Below, one piece after another: positions 5,686 through 9,695 of a DNA stretch of 9,695 nt (position 1 is its first letter; each line of letters begins with the position of its first letter). Under the pieces are notes generated by a model. That model searched no databases and was not told where the DNA came from. It saw nothing but the letters and a program-made list of their open reading frames with translations. Origin of the DNA: Halovenus sp. (GTDB lineage Archaea; Halobacteriota; Halobacteria; Halobacteriales; Haloarculaceae); NCBI GenBank assembly GCA_003551265.1, contig PUMG01000247.1:1-9695 (forward strand), read 5' to 3'. The translations under genes and the position numbers were made by a program.

Positions 5686-7041
5686 ATGTCACAGCAAAAC
5701 TCCTATGTCACACGTCGCACAGCCCTGCGTCTCGGTCTCCTCACAGCAGTGCCAGCGCTGGCTGGCTGTCTCGGTGACGACGACGACCCGACTGACGAGA
5801 ACGACCGTTCCGATGATTCTGATGACGAGCCAGTGGATACCGACACACCGGTGGATGATCCCGCAGATGATACGCCGGAGGAGACGCCAGCAGACCCGAC
5901 GGACGACGATGCAGACGACACGGCAGACGACGACTCGGACGCAAACGAGCCACACAGATTCGAGGTGGAGACGGTTGCCGACGGGTTCGACCAGCCGTGG
6001 GGACTCGAATTTTTGCCCGACGACAGCAGGATGCTCGTGACAGAGCTGCCGGGAACACTCTCACTGCTCGACCGTGAAGAGGGAACTGTCGAGGAACTGT
6101 CGGGCACTCCCGAGGTGTTCGACCCTGGCCAGGGGGGGTTACTCGACGTTACAATTCACCCTGACTTTCCGGATGAGTCGTGGGTGTATCTAACCTACAG
6201 CGTTGTTGACGATGAAGAGGATTCGACAACGGCGCTGGGACGGGGGCGTCTCGACATCGAGGGTGGGGCGCTGGAGGAGTTCGAGGAGCTGTACGCCGTC
6301 GAACCGTTCGTCTACTCTGCCAGCCACTACGGGTCGCGCGTCATCTTCGGAGAGGACGGGATGGTGTACGTCACAGTCGGTGACCGGCAGTTCAAAAATT
6401 TCGATGAAGACCACGTCTCACAGGATACGACGAACGCAATCGGGACGACGCTCCGTCTCGAACCTGACGGGTCGGTGCCCGACGACAACCCGTTTGTCGA
6501 CGACGATGATGTGATCGATGAGATCTACACCTACGGCCACCGGAACGCACAGGGGATGACAGTCCATCCTGACACGGGAGATATCTGGCAGAGTGAACAC
6601 GGTGAGGAAGACGGCGACGAGATAAACATCATCTACGGGGGAGAGAACTACGGCTGGCCTGTCACCCACACCGGCTGTGAGTATGGAACCGACGACCCGG
6701 TAGGGGAGGACCCGTTCGAGCGAGACGACATCGTTGACCCGGTGTACTACTGGGAGTGTAACACAGGCGGATTTCCGCCAGCAGGCGCGACGTTCTACGA
6801 CGGTGAGGCGTTCCCCAACTGGCAGGGCGACCTGTTCGTGGGCAACCTCGCCGGTGCGTATCTCGGTCGGTTCACCGTCGAGGACCCCGCCAGCGACGAC
6901 GTGACTGTCGAGGAAGTTGACCCGCTCCTCGAAGACGAAGGCTGGCGCATCCGTGACGTCGCAGTCGCACCTGATACAGGGTATCTCTACGTCGCTATCG
7001 ACGAAGACGACGCACCCATTGTTCGCCTCGTCCCGGAGTGA
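5686..7041 (+). CDS. Tat-exported lipoprotein, PQQ-dependent glucose/sorbosone (aldose sugar) dehydrogenase family
   Basis: The predicted product is 451 residues. The N-terminus is a Tat lipoprotein signal: TRRTALRLGLLTAVPALAGC with Arg10-Arg11 and lipobox Cys28. A very acidic Asp/Thr/Pro/Glu-rich linker runs to about residue 88. The rest is the beta-propeller dehydrogenase fold: QPWGLEFLPDD (103-113), GQGGLLDVTIHPDF (148-161), SRVIFGEDGMVYVTVGD (217-233), YGHRNAQGM (283-291), SEHGEEDGDEINII (303-316) and NYGWP (321-325). By analogy with soluble quinoprotein glucose dehydrogenase, His158 would be the catalytic base and Arg286-Asn287 would contact PQQ. Near 384-391 the segment VGNLAGAY has Ala where I would expect the PQQ-binding Lys. 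It probably oxidises aldoses outside the cytoplasm. ATG 5686 follows GGTGAG (5671-5676). Substrate and cofactor are not proven by sequence. Confidence 0.87.
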   Translation: MSQQNSYVTRRTALRLGLLTAVPALAGCLGDDDDPTDENDRSDDSDDEPVDTDTPVDDPADDTPEETPADPTDDDADDTADDDSDANEPHRFEVETVADGFDQPWGLEFLPDDSRMLVTELPGTLSLLDREEGTVEELSGTPEVFDPGQGGLLDVTIHPDFPDESWVYLTYSVVDDEEDSTTALGRGRLDIEGGALEEFEELYAVEPFVYSASHYGSRVIFGEDGMVYVTVGDRQFKNFDEDHVSQDTTNAIGTTLRLEPDGSVPDDNPFVDDDDVIDEIYTYGHRNAQGMTVHPDTGDIWQSEHGEEDGDEINIIYGGENYGWPVTHTGCEYGTDDPVGEDPFERDDIVDPVYYWECNTGGFPPAGATFYDGEAFPNWQGDLFVGNLAGAYLGRFTVEDPASDDVTVEEVDPLLEDEGWRIRDVAVAPDTGYLYVAIDEDDAPIVRLVPE

Positions 7042-7081
7042 AGCTGGTGGACAGACGCCAGAGAGAATCTGACCTGTACAG

Positions 7082-7113
7082 AGATTTTCGTCAGGACGTG
7101 CGACGAGAAATCT
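7082..7113. terminator. Hairpin between convergent genes, possible bidirectional 3' end signal
   Basis: AGATTT-TCGTC and GACGA-G-AAATCT form a stem of 5 + 6 bp with a single-base bulge and a 9-base loop. It lies in the 92-bp gap between the sugar dehydrogenase stop and the radical SAM gene stop. A smaller repeat, CTACG-ACGA-CGTAG (7112-7125), overlaps its end. There is no long U tract, so termination function is only plausible. Confidence 0.35.
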
Positions 7114-7133
7114 ACGACGACGTAGGAGACTCT

Positions 7134-8261
7134 CTAGCCAACCCACGGACAGAGTGGATCACTCCCGGTCGGCACCCCAGTAGCGGCATACGCTCGTGAC
7201 CGACTCCCGCCGCAGTGTGGCGTTGCGGGACAGGACCCGCAGGGACCCTCGAAGGACTCTCTGTCACGCAACCGTTGCATGAGGGGCGCATCTCTGTAGA
7301 TATCGACCAGCGACTCCTCGCGCACGTTTCCAGCAGAGATAGGCATGAACCCTGACGGATACACCTCGCCAGTGTGACTGACGAAGACGAAACCGTTGCC
7401 CGCACCGGTCGTGCCGACATGTCCGGGTGTCTCACCTCGCTCACGCGCCCGCTCGCTGGCGACTCGCCGGTAGAATGGTGCCTCGACGGTGATAACGCGA
7501 TACGATTCCTGCTCGCTCCGCTCAGCGAGCCACTCCAGCACTTCCCGAGCGAGATCTGGAGAGAGCTGTTCGAGTTCTGTGCCCCGGCCGAGAGGGACGA
7601 GGAAGAACACCTCCCACATAGCGACATCGAGTTCACTGGCGATATCGGCGATTGCTGGCAACTCGCTCACGGTGTTTGCGGTGACTGTCGTGTTGAGCTG
7701 AATCGGCAGTCCGGCGTCGGCGGCGTATTCTGCAGCCTCCATAGCAACATCGAACGTCCCAGTCTCACCACGAAACTCGTCGTGTGCCTCGGCCGTTGCG
7801 CCGTCGAGGCTGAGTGCCATCCGGCGTGCACCGGCCGCCTCGAATCGCTCGACTGTCTCCCGGTCGAGTAGCGGCGTGGTTGCGGGCGTGACCGCCGGTG
7901 TCAGCCCGATGTCCGCAGCCGTTTCGAGCAGTTCGAAGATGTCGGGCCGCTTCAACGGGTCTCCACCAGAGAAGACAAAAAACGGGCTGGCGTCGAAGTC
8001 GGCGACCTGCTCGAACAGCGCGATGGCTTCGTCAGTCGCGAGTTCGTCGCTGTGGCGCTCGGGATTGGCGTCTGCCCGACAGTGGTCACACGCCAGGTCA
8101 CACGCCTGTGTCAACTCCCACGTCACGACGAGCGGTGACTGACTGTAATCCCGTGCGTGCGGTGAAGGATGGTTCTCTGTATGTGCCGACTCACTGTGCC
8201 CGTGTCCATCAGAACGTTCACGTCGGTGTGTGTGTCCAGAATGGTGAGGGTGGCCGCTCAT
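7134..8261 (-). CDS. Radical SAM protein with SPASM-like C-terminus and His-rich N-terminal extension (TIGR04053-like)
   Basis: This 375-residue protein has the radical SAM cluster motif CDLACDHC (C54, C58, C61), the SAM-binding GGDPLKRPD (99-107) and ALSLDGATAEAHDEFRG. The C-terminal cysteine region (C341, C344, C350, C371) includes CGGSRSRAYAATG and DPLCPW, and resembles the shortened SPASM region of the family I know as TIGR04053. Relatives are often annotated as heme biosynthesis (AhbD/NirJ-like) proteins, but the actual reaction is unknown to me. Residues 1-36 contain ten histidines (HPHHSGHTH and similar) before the conserved domain begins near 38, suggesting metal binding. No alternative Met lies between the start and the cluster motif, so ATG 8261 is kept. 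It has its own TATA box and converges with the sugar dehydrogenase. No precursor peptide gene is visible beside it. Confidence 0.85.
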   Translation of the reverse strand: MSGHPHHSGHTHRRERSDGHGHSESAHTENHPSPHARDYSQSPLVVTWELTQACDLACDHCRADANPERHSDELATDEAIALFEQVADFDASPFFVFSGGDPLKRPDIFELLETAADIGLTPAVTPATTPLLDRETVERFEAAGARRMALSLDGATAEAHDEFRGETGTFDVAMEAAEYAADAGLPIQLNTTVTANTVSELPAIADIASELDVAMWEVFFLVPLGRGTELEQLSPDLAREVLEWLAERSEQESYRVITVEAPFYRRVASERARERGETPGHVGTTGAGNGFVFVSHTGEVYPSGFMPISAGNVREESLVDIYRDAPLMQRLRDRESFEGPCGSCPATPHCGGSRSRAYAATGVPTGSDPLCPWVG

Positions 8262-8314
8262 ACGTAGCGTAAGTGGATGCGTCGCCGTCTATCTGCCTCT
8301 GAATAATCCAGTGC

Positions 8315-8322
8315 TTTATATA
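8315..8322 (-). promoter_or_regulatory. TATA box of the radical SAM gene
   Basis: The minus strand reads GAG then TATATAAA, a strong archaeal TATA box 14 bases beyond the NUDIX gene stop. The predicted start near 8292 gives a 5' UTR of about 30 nt. The radical SAM gene therefore need not depend on read-through from the NUDIX cluster. Confidence 0.6.
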
Positions 8323-8335
8323 CTCATTCAGGAAG

Positions 8336-8890
8336 TTATATCAGTCCCTCGTGTTTCGCCAGCAACACACCTTCGAGGGTCGCATCGTTGGCCGGTTCGG
8401 CCTGGGCTACCTCGACAGCCTGTGAGACGGGAACGCTCCGGACGGTGATGAACTCGTTCGAATCGCGTTCAGGAAGTCCGGGTTCGAGTCCTTCGGCGAA
8501 GACGATGCCTCGACGGTGGCGTAACACGCCGGTTGCAGTCCAGAATTCCGCCAGCAACGAGACACCTGCAGCGTCGAATCCTGTCTCCTCGCGGAGTTCG
8601 CGCGCCCCAGCGGTTGTGTAGGACTCGCCGGCCTCGACGATGCCAGCCGGGAGTTCGAGACAGTGCTCACCGATGACCGGTCGGAACTGCTCGACCATGA
8701 TGAGTTCGTCGTCTGCGACGGCGACGACTACGACTGCTGCCGGGAGTTCTGCCCAGTAGTACTTCTTCTGGCTTCCGTCCGGTTGCTCGAGGAGGTCGTA
8801 TCCACCCGTGTACCAGCCGGTTTCGTACTCGACGACGGAATCCAGTACCTCCCACTCCTCGGTGTCCCCGCTGTCGTCGTTTTCAGTCAT
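8336..8890 (-). CDS. NUDIX hydrolase, ADP-ribose pyrophosphatase-like
   Basis: The product is 184 residues. A complete Nudix box (G-x5-E-x7-REUxEExGU) occupies residues 83-105, from GIVEAGE to RELREETGF. It supplies the catalytic glutamates that bind Mg2+ for hydrolysis of nucleoside diphosphate-X substrates. The preceding VEQFRPVIGEHCLELPAG is typical of the ADP-ribose/nucleotide-sugar pyrophosphatase branch (NudF/YffH type) rather than MutT. Substrate is inferred from that motif only. ATG 8890 overlaps the stop of the upstream DUF5809 gene as ATGA, and GAGGAGG lies 7 bases upstream, so translation is probably coupled. The start is supported by this site and by the typical acidic N-terminus. 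Confidence 0.88.
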   Translation of the reverse strand: MTENDDSGDTEEWEVLDSVVEYETGWYTGGYDLLEQPDGSQKKYYWAELPAAVVVVAVADDELIMVEQFRPVIGEHCLELPAGIVEAGESYTTAGARELREETGFDAAGVSLLAEFWTATGVLRHRRGIVFAEGLEPGLPERDSNEFITVRSVPVSQAVEVAQAEPANDATLEGVLLAKHEGLI

Positions 8891-9330
8891 TCTAACCCCT
8901 CCTCGTCGTGCTCGGTCCGGAGCATATCCCGATACAGTCGTCCGAACGCCTGTCGTCTGAGCGTGTTGACCGCAGCCTCGCGTTTGTGCTGAAACGTCGC
9001 GGCCACCGCAGTCTCTGCGAACGGTGATGCGTGCCAGACCACCCTGTCGACCTTCGGTGGCCCGATTTCGACCAGTTCGTACTCCCGTCTGTCACACCAG
9101 GATTCGTACTCCGCACGGTCTGCGACGTACACTTCGAGCAGTGAGGCGTACAGCGCTTCACGTGCGGTTTCGGTGACGTCGTCGGTGACGCGCTCTCGAA
9201 ACTCTGCCGTGTCGAACCCCATCTGTTTCGCGACGGCGCGGACGACTTCGTCTGCGGCCGCTTCGAGGTCGGCGAACTCAGCGCGTGCATCTTCTCTCGT
9301 CTCTGGTGCAAACACTCCGACTGTCTCCAT
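8887..9330 (-). CDS. DUF5809-like haloarchaeal protein of unknown function
   Basis: The product is 147 residues, acidic and mostly helical in appearance, with no signal peptide, membrane segment or cysteine cluster. I recognise it, from memory, as the haloarchaeal family DUF5809. Recognisable stretches are the N-terminal METVGVFAPETREDARAEF, the central YESWCDRREYELVEIGPPKV and the basic helix KREAAVNTLRRQAFGRLYRD near the C-terminus. It lies between a DUF5810-like gene 41 bases upstream and the NUDIX gene, with which it shares ATGA. No clear Shine-Dalgarno site precedes ATG 9330, so it may be leaderless or read from the upstream transcript. No function can be assigned; the coupling suggests co-expression with the NUDIX hydrolase. 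Confidence 0.75.
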   Translation of the reverse strand: METVGVFAPETREDARAEFADLEAAADEVVRAVAKQMGFDTAEFRERVTDDVTETAREALYASLLEVYVADRAEYESWCDRREYELVEIGPPKVDRVVWHASPFAETAVAATFQHKREAAVNTLRRQAFGRLYRDMLRTEHDEEGLE

Positions 9331-9371
9331 TAGTAGTCTCTGATGACGTACGATAACTCCCTATACCTGTC

Positions 9372-9695
9372 TTATGATTCGTCGGCCGACCTACGTCGCT
9401 GTCTCGTCAGTTCACGGGCGCGCTCGACGATTTCGGCAGTCTCCTCCGAGATCTCATCTTCACTCTCCCCAGAGAGGGCATCCGGCAGGTCCGTGACCGG
9501 AATGTCGATGTTCGCCTGTCGACGCTGGTCAGAGGGGGCAGTTCCGTGCTGGTGCTGGGAGTGCTCGTTCTGATGGCGGCCGTGGCTTTCTGTGGTGTCG
9601 AACGCTGGCCTGTCCTCGACGTCCTCGATTTCCTCGCTCAGTGCGGAGGCGAGACCGTTCTCCCCCAACGACTCCCACTCGGGAACGTGTTCGTC
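9372..9695 (-). CDS. DUF5810-like haloarchaeal protein, C-terminal part (5' end outside window)
   Basis: The frame is open from the right edge of the window to a TAA at 9372-9374, giving 107 residues beginning DEHVPEWESLGENG. A TTG at 9668 is inside the reading frame and is not the start. The DEHVPEW segment and the C-terminal SEETAEIVERARELTRQ helix match what I recall of DUF5810, a small haloarchaeal family whose missing N-terminus usually carries a zinc-finger-like CxxC motif. Between them is a variable His/Gln-rich stretch, ESHGRHQNEHSQHQHG, and an acidic segment. It is followed 41 bases later by the DUF5809-like gene, the order I associate with these families. The function is unknown and the family name should be confirmed by profile search. 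Confidence 0.65.
   Translation of the reverse strand, partial: DEHVPEWESLGENGLASALSEEIEDVEDRPAFDTTESHGRHQNEHSQHQHGTAPSDQRRQANIDIPVTDLPDALSGESEDEISEETAEIVERARELTRQRRRSADES

Noticed and set aside
5761..5945. Repetitive GAC/ACG-rich DNA as a tandem repeat or regulatory array
   Set aside because: It is the coding sequence of the acidic Asp/Thr/Pro linker of the lipoprotein; there is no regular unit.
6418..7146. Minus-strand open frame (242 codons) opposite the sugar dehydrogenase
   Set aside because: The opposite strand encodes a clear conserved enzyme with motifs throughout; this frame has no recognisable features.
7134..8261. Radical SAM gene as PqqE serving the neighbouring PQQ dehydrogenase
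   Set aside because: The two genes are convergent, no pqqA, B, C or D is near, and the C-terminal CGGSRSRAYA/DPLC pattern fits the TIGR04053-like family rather than PqqE.

Overview
The window looks like chromosomal DNA of a halophilic archaeon (class Halobacteria). It is GC-rich, nearly every predicted protein is strongly acidic, promoters have archaeal TATA/BRE form, ribosome binding sites are GGAGGTG-like, one secreted protein carries a Tat-lipoprotein signal followed by an Asp/Thr/Pro-rich linker, and two genes belong to families I associate with haloarchaea (DUF5809 and DUF5810, named from memory). I cannot name the genus.

Layout. Positions 1-855 (+) are the 3' part of a surface or secreted protein in which a duplicated dockerin type I module lies between two beta-sandwich (CARDB-like) segments. 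Nine bases beyond its stop, and convergent with it, ends a four-gene operon on the minus strand, transcribed fixA-fixB-fixC-fixX (4453 down to 865). It encodes an electron-transfer flavoprotein (FixAB/EtfBA), an ETF:quinone oxidoreductase-type flavoprotein (FixC) and a ferredoxin-like partner (FixX). The genes are tightly packed (1-base gap, ATGA overlap, 4-base gap) with strong internal Shine-Dalgarno sites, so stoichiometric expression is likely. The operon has its own BRE/TATA promoter and a leader of about 65 nt that can fold into two mutually exclusive hairpins, the second abutting the fixA ribosome binding site. Upstream on the same strand is thrB (homoserine kinase), probably leaderless.

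Divergent from thrB, across a 162-bp region with two inverted repeats around the promoter, is a Tat-exported lipoprotein of the PQQ-dependent glucose/sorbosone dehydrogenase family (5686-7041, +). It converges on a radical SAM/SPASM-like protein with a His-rich N-terminus (8261-7134, -). The right end is a minus-strand cluster reading DUF5810 (partial) - DUF5809 - NUDIX hydrolase; the last two overlap by ATGA and are probably translationally coupled.

Functionally the clearest unit is FixABCX, which moves electrons from NADH or an acyl-CoA-type donor to quinone and possibly ferredoxin. The sugar dehydrogenase would be another, extracytoplasmic, entry point for electrons. There is no sign of an insertion sequence, integrase, tRNA or CRISPR array. 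The most interesting items are the alternative hairpins in the fixA leader, the eight-cysteine FixX, the archaeal dockerin protein and the His-rich radical SAM protein.
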